Shown: positions 36,137 to 44,880, counted from the first letter of the stretch. The stretch: DNA of 64,000 bases from Thermoactinomyces vulgaris (GCF_003688725.1 NZ_REFP01000014.1:1-64000), one strand, 5' to 3'. Numbers and translations are program-made. The notes: generated from the letters alone by a model not told the origin.

Positions 36137-37567
36137 TTACTCTGCAGGAAGACGAATATGAAACCGGATCATCCCCTCCCTTTGACAGGCTTGAATCGTT
36201 CCTTGATGCATTTCCACAATCCGCTTCACGATTGCCAACCCCAATCCCGATCCGCCTTTGGACCTGGAGGGATCCCCCGTGACAAACATCCCGAACAGTT
36301 GTTGAAACGTGTCCGGATCGACCGGTTCAGCCGGATTCCCGATTTCGATCACCGCTTTCTTTTCTTGTTGATGTGTCATGATTTCCAAAAACCCCGGCCT
36401 CTTTGCATAGCGAACGGCATTTTGAATGAGATTGTCAAACAACCGCACCATCAAAAGCGGATCTCCTTTGACTCGCAGTTCCCCGTTGCATAACATCTTT
36501 TTTATTTCCAAGTCATTCTGCTCCCTCAACATGAATGATTCTTCCAATAACTGTTCCAACAAAGTATTTAAGGATATGGTTTCTTTTTGGATTTGGATTT
36601 GATCATGCGTCAACCTGGCATAATCAAACAAGTCATCGATCATTTGTTTCATCTTTTCAGCTTTTGAAAGGGCGATCTTAACAGATGAAACCAATTCTTC
36701 TTTTTTCATGTCTGAATGGTCCTGCACGAATCTCAAATAGCCGATGACAGAAGTCAGAGGAGTCCGAAGGTCATGGGAAATGCCGGTGATGAGTCCGGTG
36801 CGTTCCCGCTCCGCTTTTTGTTCTTGCTCCCGGTTTTTTTCCAATTGTTCCGCCATCCGGTTCACATGAACCGCCATCGAGGCAATTTCATCCCGTCCCG
36901 TCTCTTGCAAACGACAGCTGAAGTTCCCTGCTGCAATCTCATTCATTCCTTGAACAACCATTTTTATCTGCTTTAATTTCTTATTTGTCAGAAGGAAATA
37001 AACCATGATGAAGATAAGAACAGCGGTAAGCGACGTCAGGACAGAATTAACTCTTTGATAAGCCCCGGTGACCGGACGATCCTTCTTGCCGGCAATAAAA
37101 TAAACATCCTTATTCTTTAACGAAAAAGGGTACAATGCAACAATTTCTCTTGATCCCGAGTCATGACGGACGGCTTCTTCTTGTCGGGCCATCTTCATCT
37201 GTATTTGATAAAGATCCACTTTGGTTTCCGAAACATTTCCCGAATGATAAAGAACATCCCCTTCCTTGCTTACAATCATCAGCTTCATGCCTGTTTTTTT
37301 CATTTGCCGGTTTAAGGAATGATTGATTTCATCCGGTTGCATTTGTTGAATGACGGGAGCCAAACCTTTGATTCTTTGTTGTAATCCAAAGTTAGACGGA
37401 TAAGTATAATAGGGTTCAGTCGTATAAAAAATATATTTTGTGAATCCAAATGAAAGCCATGCACAAACCGCGCTTATCAGGACCATCCCGACCATTTGGA
37501 TCCTGAAACTGCCCGCAATCCTTTGGTACAAATATAGAAAAGCTTGAGGGATCCACTTTTTAACCAC
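36137..37567 (-). CDS. Sensor histidine kinase
   Basis: A 476-residue membrane sensor. Helix 1 (about 20-42) and helix 2 (about 170-192) flank a 125-residue extracellular domain; a HAMP region follows. The kinase core has the H-box GISHDLRTPLTSVIGYLRF (about residue 268), the N-box FDNLIQNAVRYA and the G-box GGSGLGLAIVKRI. The GTG at 37567 overlaps the end of the response-regulator gene by 8 bases, so the pair is translationally coupled. Signal unknown; by analogy with similar OmpR-partner kinases, envelope stress is plausible. Confidence 0.87.
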   Translation of the reverse strand: MVKKWIPQAFLYLYQRIAGSFRIQMVGMVLISAVCAWLSFGFTKYIFYTTEPYYTYPSNFGLQQRIKGLAPVIQQMQPDEINHSLNRQMKKTGMKLMIVSKEGDVLYHSGNVSETKVDLYQIQMKMARQEEAVRHDSGSREIVALYPFSLKNKDVYFIAGKKDRPVTGAYQRVNSVLTSLTAVLIFIMVYFLLTNKKLKQIKMVVQGMNEIAAGNFSCRLQETGRDEIASMAVHVNRMAEQLEKNREQEQKAERERTGLITGISHDLRTPLTSVIGYLRFVQDHSDMKKEELVSSVKIALSKAEKMKQMIDDLFDYARLTHDQIQIQKETISLNTLLEQLLEESFMLREQNDLEIKKMLCNGELRVKGDPLLMVRLFDNLIQNAVRYAKRPGFLEIMTHQQEKKAVIEIGNPAEPVDPDTFQQLFGMFVTGDPSRSKGGSGLGLAIVKRIVEMHQGTIQACQREGMIRFHIRLPAE

Positions 37568-38285
37568 GGGAATCCCGGGCCGGTGATGACTGAACTTTAT
37601 AACCAACCCCCCATACTGTTTGAATCACCATTGGCCGTTTGGGATCCAGTTCAACCTTTTCCCGAATCTTTCGAATATGAACCATAATGGTGTTATTGGA
37701 TGTCAACATCGGTTCATTCCATACCCTTTCATAAATTTGTTCAGCGGTAAAAACCACTCCGGGATGGCGGGCCAGCAAAACCAAGATATCAAATTCTCTG
37801 GGGGTGAGCCGGACTTCTTTTTCATTGGCAAAAACTTGTCTTGAAAGCAGATGGATGGTCAGATGCTGAACCGTAATCACATCATCTTGACGGAAACTTT
37901 TCGTATCAAAATGAAGATACCTTCGCAAATGAGCTTTGATCCGGGCCACCAGCTCCAATGGATTGAAAGGTTTGGTCACATAATCGTCGGCCCCGATACT
38001 CAACCCCTGAATTTTATCCAAGTCATTCGTTTTCGCAGTCAGCATGATAATCGGCATCCAGTATTTTTCCCGTATGCGGATACAGGCTTCCAACCCGTCC
38101 ATTTCCGGCATCATCAAGTCCAACACCATTAAGTCAATGGCATGGGAATCGGCCAACTGCAATGCTTCCTTTCCATTGGTCGCCTGTAAAATGCGATATC
38201 CTTCGTTGTGTAAATAAAGTTGCATGAACTGTCGGATTTCTTGATCATCATCGACGAGCAGAATCACCGGTTGATCATTTCTCAT
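37560..38285 (-). CDS. OmpR/PhoB-family response regulator
   Basis: A 241-residue regulator: receiver domain with ILLVDDDQ acidic pair, phospho-acceptor Asp in DLMVLDLMMPEMDG (about residue 55), and Lys in ADDYVTKPFNP; then a winged-helix DNA-binding domain (about 135-235, with LTPREFDILVLLARHPG). The ATG at 38285 lacks a well-spaced ribosome-binding site (AAGGCGG is 13 bases away), and a short upstream frame with a strong site overlaps it, so coupled translation is likely. Pairs with the kinase downstream. Confidence 0.88.
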   Translation of the reverse strand: MRNDQPVILLVDDDQEIRQFMQLYLHNEGYRILQATNGKEALQLADSHAIDLMVLDLMMPEMDGLEACIRIREKYWMPIIMLTAKTNDLDKIQGLSIGADDYVTKPFNPLELVARIKAHLRRYLHFDTKSFRQDDVITVQHLTIHLLSRQVFANEKEVRLTPREFDILVLLARHPGVVFTAEQIYERVWNEPMLTSNNTIMVHIRKIREKVELDPKRPMVIQTVWGVGYKVQSSPARDSRG

Positions 38286-38385
38286 CGTGTTTTTCCAACC
38301 GCCTTTTTCTTTGAGTTTGAACCATCCAAGTGTCAAGTGCCAAAAAAACAGCACAGCGCTTGCAGGAAGAGATGAAACTTTCCAT
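38275..38385 (-). CDS. Candidate 36-residue leader ORF overlapping the response regulator
   Basis: ATG at 38385 with GAGGGGGTG just upstream, much better than the site of the regulator itself. It encodes a short Cys/Arg-containing peptide with a brief hydrophobic core (CAVFLALDTWM) and stops 11 bases inside the regulator gene. Ribosomes ending here could restart on the regulator ATG. Whether the peptide is made is unproven. Confidence 0.35.
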   Translation of the reverse strand: MESFISSCKRCAVFLALDTWMVQTQRKRRLEKHDEK

Positions 38386-38604
38386 GAACACCCCCTCAAA
38401 CAGGGCATCATCTGTCGAGGAAAACCGTTCCCCGCATTCTGTCAGATCCTTTTTCCAACGGCCCCCAAATTCTCCCCTGTGACCCGGTGACAATCCGAAA
38501 AAACACGCTCCCCGGCCATAACAGAAAAAAACAGAGCAGCATGATCTTATTCAACACCCACCCCCCAATAAATCACTTCTCTTGGATCCAATAAATCCTC
38601 CTCC

Positions 38605-39165
38605 TTATTTTGAACATACATAAACAAAACCAGGGGGCAAATTCGCGGGTACAAACCGCACTTCCACTTTTCCGAAACAACTTCTGAGCATTGGCAACAT
38701 GTGCAAAGAATATTGATAAGCCACAAACACCCCGTTACAAGACAATACTTTCTGTATTTCATCCAATATCTTCAAGCAATCTTGTTTGGAAAAATTGGCA
38801 AAAGGCAACGAAGAAACCACACAATCCGCCTCATTCATTCCCTGCAGGCGTAATTCCTGTTTCAGATTTCTTGCATCACAACAGTGAACAAACCTTGGAA
38901 ATTGATTTTTTAAATACCGGCGGAGTTCAGGATCCAGTTCAAAAGTGATCACCCGGCAGGAATGATTCACCCGGTTTGCAATTTCCCGGGTCACAACTCC
39001 GGTTCCCGCTCCCAATTCCAATACCGTTTTGGTTTGGTCCCAATTTACCGGTTTCAACAAGGAATTGACAAGATACTTGGAACTCGGGGTGATACTGCCG
39101 ATGGTTCTTGGCGAAGACATGAATTTCGAGAAAAAAAGGATTCTTTGCATGAGCGATTGCATCAT
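38605..39165 (-). CDS. SAM-dependent methyltransferase, phospholipid N-methyltransferase-like
   Basis: A 186-residue class I methyltransferase. The SAM-binding motif is TVLELGAGTGVVTREIA (about residue 46), followed by an acidic strand (VITFELDPELRRYL) and DCVVSSLPFANFSK. The opening FFSKFMSSPRTIGSITPSSKYL is typical of PmtA-like phospholipid methyltransferases and rRNA-dimethylase relatives. The ATG at 39165 follows AGGGGA. It lies about 220 bases upstream of the two-component genes on the same strand. Substrate not known. Confidence 0.75.
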   Translation of the reverse strand: MMQSLMQRILFFSKFMSSPRTIGSITPSSKYLVNSLLKPVNWDQTKTVLELGAGTGVVTREIANRVNHSCRVITFELDPELRRYLKNQFPRFVHCCDARNLKQELRLQGMNEADCVVSSLPFANFSKQDCLKILDEIQKVLSCNGVFVAYQYSLHMLPMLRSCFGKVEVRFVPANLPPGFVYVCSK

Positions 39166-39756
39166 TTCGCATCCCCTTTTTGTGAATTTGAATACAAGAT
39201 AAATCATGATTCTTAAAATAAATAAAGCTTTTTTCTTATCATTTCCTTAAGAAACATTTTCTTGCGCAAAGCCCCTTCTTCGTCAGCTTGTCCCAACCAA
39301 TCATCTTAATATTCTTAAAAAACGAAGATGAAACGCCTTCGTTCCTTTATGCCGGACAATGTTAAAAAGGGAGAAGCCATTATGAACAGGCAAGTCCCCT
39401 TTTGAAACAGGAGATTGTTCAACTCAGCACATACCAATGATAGCGCATTCATAAATAAAATTTATCATTCCAAAACAAAACTCATAAAAATACAAATCAA
39501 TTAAAAAATCATACGGACTGAAATTCATTTTTCATTCGAACCGGCTCTTTCATAAAACTGCTTTTTTTAAAGACCAAAACAAAGGAAATATGTGGTAAAC
39601 GCTGTGATGCTTATAACTTCTGGTTTTGGAAAACATTAATAAACGGGTTCTCTCGTGCAATCCTTTGCTTGAAAAAGAAAAATTATACAATTAGAAATTA
39701 AGTGTGGAAGAAACCCATGGATGTTTGGTAAACTATTTTATATAAATATTTATTCA
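39166..39756. other. AT-rich intergenic region upstream of glutamate dehydrogenase
   Basis: About 690 bases (to 39853) without a convincing gene, notably more AT-rich than the surroundings. A seven-codon frame with GGGAG upstream begins near 39382 (MNRQVPF) and could be a leader, but nothing supports it further. The palindrome at 39757-39795 is listed separately. Confidence 0.4.
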
Positions 39757-39795
39757 TTTTGATTAATAGAATGTTATTAATTCTATTAATCAAAA
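39757..39795. promoter_or_regulatory. Long inverted repeat upstream of gdh
   Basis: TTTTGATTAATAGAAT and ATTCTATTAATCAAAA are perfect 16-base inverted arms around a seven-base spacer, ending 58 bases before the TTG start. A dimeric regulator operator or an RNA stem in the leader would both fit; its AT-rich stem makes a terminator less likely. Confidence 0.55.
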
Positions 39796-39853
39796 AATTT
39801 ATTATCTAAAAGTTTTTTGTGAACAATTTTACTAATGAAAGGATGATTCAACA

Positions 39854-41134
39854 TTGCCAGTATCCACCGTTACGTCTGACAAACTTGAGTCTTTGAATCC
39901 GTATGAAATTGTTCAGATTCAGATTGATCAAGCTGGCAAGAAGCTGGGGGTTTCCGAGGATATTCTTAATATTCTTAAAAAGCCGAAACGCGTTTTGAGT
40001 GTCTCCTTCCCCGTCAAAATGGATGATGGTTCCATCCGTGTCTTTGAAGGATTCCGCTCCCAGCACACCGATGCCATGGGGCCGACCAAAGGGGGCATCC
40101 GCTTTCATCCCGATGTCACGATGGATGAAGTCAAAGCTTTGTCCATGTGGATGAGTTTCAAATGTGCGGTGACCGATGTTCCTTATGGCGGCGGAAAAGG
40201 AGGCGTCATCTGCGATCCGCGCAAGTTGAGCAAAGGTGAGATTGAGCGTGTCAGCCGCGGCTTCATTGAAGCCATTGCCGATATCGTCGGGCCGGAAAAA
40301 GACATTCCTGCTCCCGATGTCTATACCAATGCCCAAACCATGGGTTGGATGATGGATACTTACAGCCGGATGAAAGGAAAATTCAGCCCCGGAGTCATCA
40401 CCGGAAAACCCCTCAGCCTGGGCGGATCCAAAGGACGCAATGAAGCAACGGCAAGAGGTTGTGCCTTTGCCATTGAGCAGGCAATGGAAAAGTTAAACAA
40501 CCCCCTCCAAGGCGCCACTGTGGCGGTGCAAGGATTCGGAAATGCCGGCCGCATCGTTGCCGATTTGTTGGCCGAAAAAGGTTGCAAAATTGTTGCCGTC
40601 AGTGACACCTCGGGCGCCATTTACCAAAAAGACGGTTTAAACCTTCAAGAAGTCAAAAAATTGAAGGATGACAAAAACAGCAAAATCACCGATCTCCCCG
40701 ATGCACAGATCCTCGAAAATCCGGAAGAAATCTTGGAATTGGATGTGGACATTCTCGTTCCGGCCGCACTGGAAAATGTGATTACCCGCAAAAACGCTGA
40801 TCGCATCCAAGCCAAGGTTGTCGCCGAAGCAGCCAACGGACCGACAACCCCCAAAGCTGACGAAGTTTTATTCAAAAAAGGAGTGCATTTGATCCCCGAC
40901 ATTCTGGCCAATGCCGGAGGAGTCATTGTCTCTTATTTCGAATGGGTGCAAAACCTGATGCATTATTATTGGACCGAAGAAGAAGTCAACAGCAAACTGA
41001 AAGAAAAAATCGTGCGTTCTTACAATGAGGTCTACGATCTTGCCCAAAAAGAAAACACGGATCTGCGCACGGCAGCATATATGGTGGCCATCAAACGGAT
41101 TACGGAAGCCATTGAAGCCAGAGGCTGGATCTGA
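39854..41134 (+). CDS. Glutamate dehydrogenase (Glu/Leu/Phe/Val family)
   Basis: A 426-residue enzyme that interconverts glutamate and 2-oxoglutarate plus ammonia, most like the catabolic RocG/GudB type of Bacilli. Substrate residues appear in GPTKGGIRFHPDVT and KCAVTDVPYGGGKGGV (catalytic Lys), with the nearby VPAPDVYT-type motif; the dinucleotide domain has VAVQGFGNAGRIVADLL (about residue 225). The start is TTG at 39854 with AAAGGATG upstream. It ends in its own terminator. The long inverted repeat upstream suggests tight control. Confidence 0.93.
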   Translation: MPVSTVTSDKLESLNPYEIVQIQIDQAGKKLGVSEDILNILKKPKRVLSVSFPVKMDDGSIRVFEGFRSQHTDAMGPTKGGIRFHPDVTMDEVKALSMWMSFKCAVTDVPYGGGKGGVICDPRKLSKGEIERVSRGFIEAIADIVGPEKDIPAPDVYTNAQTMGWMMDTYSRMKGKFSPGVITGKPLSLGGSKGRNEATARGCAFAIEQAMEKLNNPLQGATVAVQGFGNAGRIVADLLAEKGCKIVAVSDTSGAIYQKDGLNLQEVKKLKDDKNSKITDLPDAQILENPEEILELDVDILVPAALENVITRKNADRIQAKVVAEAANGPTTPKADEVLFKKGVHLIPDILANAGGVIVSYFEWVQNLMHYYWTEEEVNSKLKEKIVRSYNEVYDLAQKENTDLRTAAYMVAIKRITEAIEARGWI

Positions 41135-41219
41135 TCAAGCGTTCTCTCCTTCCCTCTTTTGAAAGCGGGAACCGGTCATTCCTCACGCTTCATCCCTCTG
41201 TCTGTTTCTGAAAAGCACG

Positions 41220-41270
41220 GCTCCTCCAGGCTCCTCTGATCGAACCCGGAACCTGGAGGAGCATTTTTTT
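41220..41270 (+). terminator. Terminator of gdh
   Basis: GCTCCTCCAGG/CCTGGAGGAGC stem with a 21-base loop and a run of seven T. Confidence 0.88.
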
Positions 41271-41278
41271 CCCAAAAT

Positions 41279-41302
41279 AAAAAAGCATACCTCAACAAGG
41301 TA
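41279..41302 (-). terminator. Terminator of the rsb-sigB operon
   Basis: Minus-strand TACCT/AGGTA stem followed by TGCTTTTTT, just past the sigB stop. Short stem. Confidence 0.6.
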
Positions 41303-41306
41303 CACT

Positions 41307-42092
41307 TCATATCACTTCGGAAGGCTCCATCCGGATTGCCTGCCTCAATTTTTGCAAGGCCCGGCGCTGCAAACGGGATACATGCATCTGGGAAATTCCC
41401 AACCGGTCCCCTGCCTGTTTTTGGCTGAGGTTTTCAAAAAAGGTTAATTTTAATATCTCTTGTTCCCTTTCACTTAAAGCTGAAAAAATTTTCTCCAATA
41501 ACAATTTCCGGTCAATTTGTTCGAATTCTTTATCCTCTGTTCCCACCAGATCCAGCAGGGTCACCTGACTTCCGTCATTGCTTGCCTCGATGGGGTTATC
41601 CACAGAAACCGCATGATAACTTCGTCCCATCTCCATCGTTTCCAAGACTTCCTCATCACTGACTCCCAAATACTCCGCGATCTCATTCACACGAGGCGAA
41701 CGCTGCAATTGAGCCGTCAAGTCTTCCACCGCCTTTTTGATCCGGGGCCCCAGCTCCTTAATCCGCCTGGGAACGTGAACGCTCCAGGTTTTATCCCGCA
41801 TATGCCGTTTGATTTCGCCTACAATGGTAGGGACGGCAAAACTTTCAAAGTTCCGCCCCATGGACAAATCAAATCGTTTCAGCGATGCAATCAATCCGAT
41901 CATTCCCACTTGCACCAAATCTTCATACGGTTCATTGCCGTATGCAAATTTATGCGCAATGGTTTCGACCAGATCGCGATAATGATGGATCAAGGTTTCC
42001 TGTGCTTTTGAATCCTCATTTTTCTGAAAGCGGCTGATCAAATCCAGTATTTGGTCATCGGTTAGTGGGGAAGGATGTGGACGTTTCGACAT
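41307..42092 (-). CDS. sigB: RNA polymerase sigma-B factor
   Basis: A 261-residue sigma-70 family factor of the SigB/F/G group. Region 2 contains YEDLVQVGMIGLIASLKRFD and FESFAVPTIVGEIKRHMRDKTWSVHVPRR; region 3 has VNEIAEYLGVSDEEVLETMEMG, and region 4 ends with GDRLGISQMHVSRLQRRALQKLR. Overall it is closest to B. subtilis SigB. It overlaps rsbW by 38 bases, so anti-sigma and sigma are made together. Controls the general stress response when RsbW releases it. No rsbX follows. Confidence 0.92.
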   Translation of the reverse strand: MSKRPHPSPLTDDQILDLISRFQKNEDSKAQETLIHHYRDLVETIAHKFAYGNEPYEDLVQVGMIGLIASLKRFDLSMGRNFESFAVPTIVGEIKRHMRDKTWSVHVPRRIKELGPRIKKAVEDLTAQLQRSPRVNEIAEYLGVSDEEVLETMEMGRSYHAVSVDNPIEASNDGSQVTLLDLVGTEDKEFEQIDRKLLLEKIFSALSEREQEILKLTFFENLSQKQAGDRLGISQMHVSRLQRRALQKLRQAIRMEPSEVI

Positions 42093-42543
42093 GATTTTCC
42101 ACCACGTCCTTTCGGATATACTTGGTCATTCTCACAATGACTCCGTTATCACCTTTGATATCGACGTGATCCATCAAGGATTTAATCAAGTACAACCCCA
42201 ACCCGCGTTCACGGATCCCGTTCATGGAACCGCTCATTTTAATCGGGCCGGTTCTCTTTTGCACTTCATCCAGATCAAAACTGTTTCCGCGGTCGATCAC
42301 TTCAATCTGAATGCGGTTGGGGAAAATATTGCAAGTCACCTCAATTTCGCCTTCACCGCCGCAATAAGCATGATCGACAGCATTGGTGCAAGCTTCGGAA
42401 ACTGCCAATTTCAGATCCTCGATGTCATCATAAGAAAACCCCATGCGATTGGCAATTCCAGATACAGTCAATCTTGCAATCCCAACATAATCCGGTTTGG
42501 CGGGAATCATCAAATTAACCAAATCCAAGGGTTTATCACTCAT
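42055..42543 (-). CDS. rsbW: Anti-sigma-B factor, serine kinase RsbW
   Basis: A 162-residue GHKL-fold kinase that binds SigB and inactivates RsbV by phosphorylation. N-box: LAVSEACTNAVDHAY (about residue 46); G1 box: VIDRGNSFD; G2 box: RERGLGLYLIKSLMD (about residue 110). The start overlaps the rsbV stop by 4 bases (ATGA), and the end overlaps sigB. Confidence 0.93.
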   Translation of the reverse strand: MSDKPLDLVNLMIPAKPDYVGIARLTVSGIANRMGFSYDDIEDLKLAVSEACTNAVDHAYCGGEGEIEVTCNIFPNRIQIEVIDRGNSFDLDEVQKRTGPIKMSGSMNGIRERGLGLYLIKSLMDHVDIKGDNGVIVRMTKYIRKDVVENHVETSTSFPTNR

Positions 42544-42875
42544 TTGCGGCCATCCTCCTGCGCTTGATCTTCAATTTCCATAATCTCATACAAACCTGTG
42601 ATTTTAAAAAGACGGGACAACCGGGGATTCATACCGGATATGATCAGTTTTCCTGCCGTTTGCCTTTGTGCTTTGTATGCCCCGATTAAAACGCCGAGCC
42701 CGGTGCTGTCGATATAATCCACTTGTGACAAATTGACCGTGATCCGTTTTTTTCCGTCACAAAGAGGCAGTAACTTTTCCCTTAACTTGGGAGCAGTATA
42801 TACGTCAACTTCCCCTTCCACCATGACTGTGATCTGATTCTCTTTCTCCTTTTTTTCGTGCACAACCAGATTCAT
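42540..42875 (-). CDS. rsbV: Anti-anti-sigma factor RsbV
   Basis: A 111-residue STAS-domain protein. The regulatory serine lies in VDYIDSTGLGVLIGA (about residue 57), the site RsbW phosphorylates and RsbU dephosphorylates. Unphosphorylated RsbV pulls RsbW off SigB. Overlaps rsbU and rsbW by 4 bases each. Confidence 0.93.
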   Translation of the reverse strand: MNLVVHEKKEKENQITVMVEGEVDVYTAPKLREKLLPLCDGKKRITVNLSQVDYIDSTGLGVLIGAYKAQRQTAGKLIISGMNPRLSRLFKITGLYEIMEIEDQAQEDGRK

Positions 42876-43933
42876 TCACCCACGACCTCCTTCTGCTCTG
42901 GGTCCCCCGTATCCATTTCATCTGCGTCACGTTTTAAAATAACAATCGTTTGATCATCTCGAATTTTATAACCACACATATCATAAAGTGCTTGGTGAAT
43001 GGTTTCAACAGATTCTTGCGCCGGGAGATGAATATGCGTGCGGATAATCTCTTTCAACATATCCCGATCAATAAATCGGCCATCCACTTTACACTCCGTT
43101 ACCCCGTCGGAAAATAATATAATCGCATCTTGAGGTGATAACCGGATTTTATATTCCGGATACCTGACTTCCCTGGATACGCCAAGCACAAGCCCCTTGG
43201 TCTCCAGATCAACAAACTCGCCGGTTTCATGGCAATAATAGAGCCCGGGTTCATGCCCGGCGGTAGCATACCGAAAATGATGGTTCAACGAATCATATAC
43301 CCCGTAAACCATGGTGATAAACATACTCGGATCCACATTGCGCTCCACCACGGTGTTTAAATCGCGCAAAACCTGGGACGGCGATAAAGGAGCGGACGGT
43401 TGATCATCCAGCCGGTCCATCGCATATTTAATCATCGACATACAAAGAGCCGCGGGAATCCCTTTTCCGATAATATCGGCAATAGCGATGCCCAGCGATC
43501 CCGAACCATGATCAACGAAGTTATAGTAATCGCCGCTCATCTGTTTGGCGGCCACACTCACCACGCCAATATCGACGCCTCCCAACTTCGGAGGCCCGTC
43601 CGGCAACAAAGTTTGTTGCATTCCGACCGCCACTTCGATCTCATTTTCCAATTCCCGGTGCCGATTGACCAGTTTCTCTTTTTCACGATAAGAAATGCCG
43701 TAACCGATCATGATCTCAATCAACAGATCAAACGAGGCTTTCAGATCATCCGACATATCGGGATATTGCTCTTTCATGGCATTGACATGCATGTTTACCA
43801 CTTCGTCCGGAGGAATCCGCTTTTCCAAAAACCATTTACTCAGCTGCTGCACACTATACAAATGATCTTCTTTTTTTGAAGTAATATATGAAGCCAAAAG
43901 CTTCTGATATAACTTTTTTAAATGAATGTCCAT
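42872..43933 (-). CDS. rsbU: Serine phosphatase RsbU
   Basis: A 353-residue PP2C-type phosphatase that dephosphorylates RsbV. The N-terminal 80 residues (KKLYQKLLASYITSKKEDHLY...) look like the four-helix RsbU_N domain that binds RsbT in B. subtilis; a coiled linker follows (about 85-105); the catalytic part has SGDYYNF, IADIIGKGIPAAL, TAGHEPGLYY, LFSDGVTE and RDDQTIVIL. ATG at 43933 with AAGGAGA. First gene of the four-gene unit with its own promoter. rsbR, rsbS and rsbT, normally just upstream, are missing. Confidence 0.9.
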   Translation of the reverse strand: MDIHLKKLYQKLLASYITSKKEDHLYSVQQLSKWFLEKRIPPDEVVNMHVNAMKEQYPDMSDDLKASFDLLIEIMIGYGISYREKEKLVNRHRELENEIEVAVGMQQTLLPDGPPKLGGVDIGVVSVAAKQMSGDYYNFVDHGSGSLGIAIADIIGKGIPAALCMSMIKYAMDRLDDQPSAPLSPSQVLRDLNTVVERNVDPSMFITMVYGVYDSLNHHFRYATAGHEPGLYYCHETGEFVDLETKGLVLGVSREVRYPEYKIRLSPQDAIILFSDGVTECKVDGRFIDRDMLKEIIRTHIHLPAQESVETIHQALYDMCGYKIRDDQTIVILKRDADEMDTGDPEQKEVVGE

Positions 43934-44043
43934 ATTGGTCTCCTTGATCCGCCTTCAATATTAAACAGAACAATCCATTTTGGAAATAAAATAACACAGA
44001 TATAAAAGAAATAAAATATGCACACGACTTGCTGAACGATTCT

Positions 44044-44052
44044 ATTATACCA
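44044..44052 (-). promoter_or_regulatory. Extended -10 promoter of rsbU-sigB
   Basis: TGGTATAAT on the minus strand, 111 bases upstream of rsbU. No good -35 is found at 17 bp. No sigma-B-type promoter (GTTTAA/GGGTAT) is seen here. Confidence 0.45.
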
Positions 44053-44141
44053 CCCTTTTCTTTTGTTGGCTGAATCCAAGGATTGCAAAACGGATGAGAT
44101 CAACCATGCGAAAAAAACCCGGCAAACACCATCCCGCAAAG

Positions 44142-44166
44142 AAAAAAACCGGGGCCTTCCCCGATT
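44142..44166 (-). terminator. Terminator of ndoAI-ndoA
   Basis: TCGGGG/CCCCGG stem with a four-base loop and seven T on the minus strand; it separates ndoA from the rsb genes. Confidence 0.85.
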
Positions 44167-44206
44167 TTCGCACAAAAAAAGAATGGACGGCTCCATCCAT
44201 TCTTTG

Positions 44207-44557
44207 CTAGAAGTTAATCATACCCAAACTGATCATTAACGCTTCATTGACACGATTCATCATTTCATCATCCAGATGAGTGATTTTATCCGTCAGCCTT
44301 TGCTTATCGATCGTTCGGATTTGTTCCAACAATATGACCGAGTCACGATCAAACCCGTATGCTTTGGCATCGATTTCCACATGCGTAGGTAATTTGGCCT
44401 TTTGAATTTGAGCTGTAATCGCGGCGACGATCACGGTGGGGCTGAACCGATTGCCAATATCATTTTGAATCACCAAAACAGGCCGAACCCCACCTTGTTC
44501 GGATCCGACCACAGGGGATAGATCAGCAAAATAAACATCGCCACGTTTCACAATCAA
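44207..44557 (-). CDS. ndoA: MazF-family endoribonuclease toxin NdoA
   Basis: A 116-residue MazF/PemK toxin that cuts mRNA at short specific sites (UACAU for the B. subtilis enzyme). The sequence is nearly the same as B. subtilis Ndo[39 protein letters not shown] with the catalytic region, and [13 protein letters not shown] start at 44557 with GGGGTG upstream. It begins 5 bases after the antitoxin stop and the two form an operon. Confidence 0.95.
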   Translation of the reverse strand: MIVKRGDVYFADLSPVVGSEQGGVRPVLVIQNDIGNRFSPTVIVAAITAQIQKAKLPTHVEIDAKAYGFDRDSVILLEQIRTIDKQRLTDKITHLDDEMMNRVNEALMISLGMINF

Positions 44558-44562
44558 ATCAA

Positions 44563-44835
44563 TTACACCCCACTAACCAATCGATCCAAAGTATCTTCAG
44601 CCTCTTCTTCTGCCTCAAATGCTTCCGAAGCGATGTTGAGATTGATGCGTGCCATCTCCATGTAGCCGCGTTGCATCATTTCACGAATCAGACGCTTTTT
44701 CCGCTCTTGGAGATACATTCTCATCGCTTGGCGGATAAACTCACTCCGATTGGAATTTTCCCTCGCCACAACGCCATCCACTTCTTGAAGCAATTTTGTT
44801 GGCAGGCTGATCATGATTCTTTTTGTACCGGACAA
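44563..44835 (-). CDS. ndoAI: Antitoxin NdoAI (ribbon-helix-helix)
   Basis: A 90-residue CopG/MetJ-type antitoxin. The first half is a ribbon-helix-helix DNA-binding domain ([32 protein letters not shown]), the second half ([33 protein letters not shown]) is the part that blocks NdoA. The TTG at 44835 is preferred because GGGGGTG lies six bases before it; a TTG 15 bases earlier has no site. Confidence 0.9.
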   Translation of the reverse strand: MSGTKRIMISLPTKLLQEVDGVVARENSNRSEFIRQAMRMYLQERKKRLIREMMQRGYMEMARINLNIASEAFEAEEEAEDTLDRLVSGV

Positions 44836-44880
44836 ATGAAGCACCCCCAACCAATCATCACCGTTTAAATTCCCCTATCA

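Noticed and set aside
39305-39982. Seventeen-base repeat CTTAATATTCTTAAAAA in the intergenic region and inside gdh, as a sign of a duplicated gdh fragment
   Set aside because: Similarity does not extend on either side; an AT-rich chance match is more likely.
43918-44196. 92-codon frame between rsbU and ndoA
   Set aside because: It spans a terminator and the rsbU promoter, has no ribosome-binding site and looks like nothing known.
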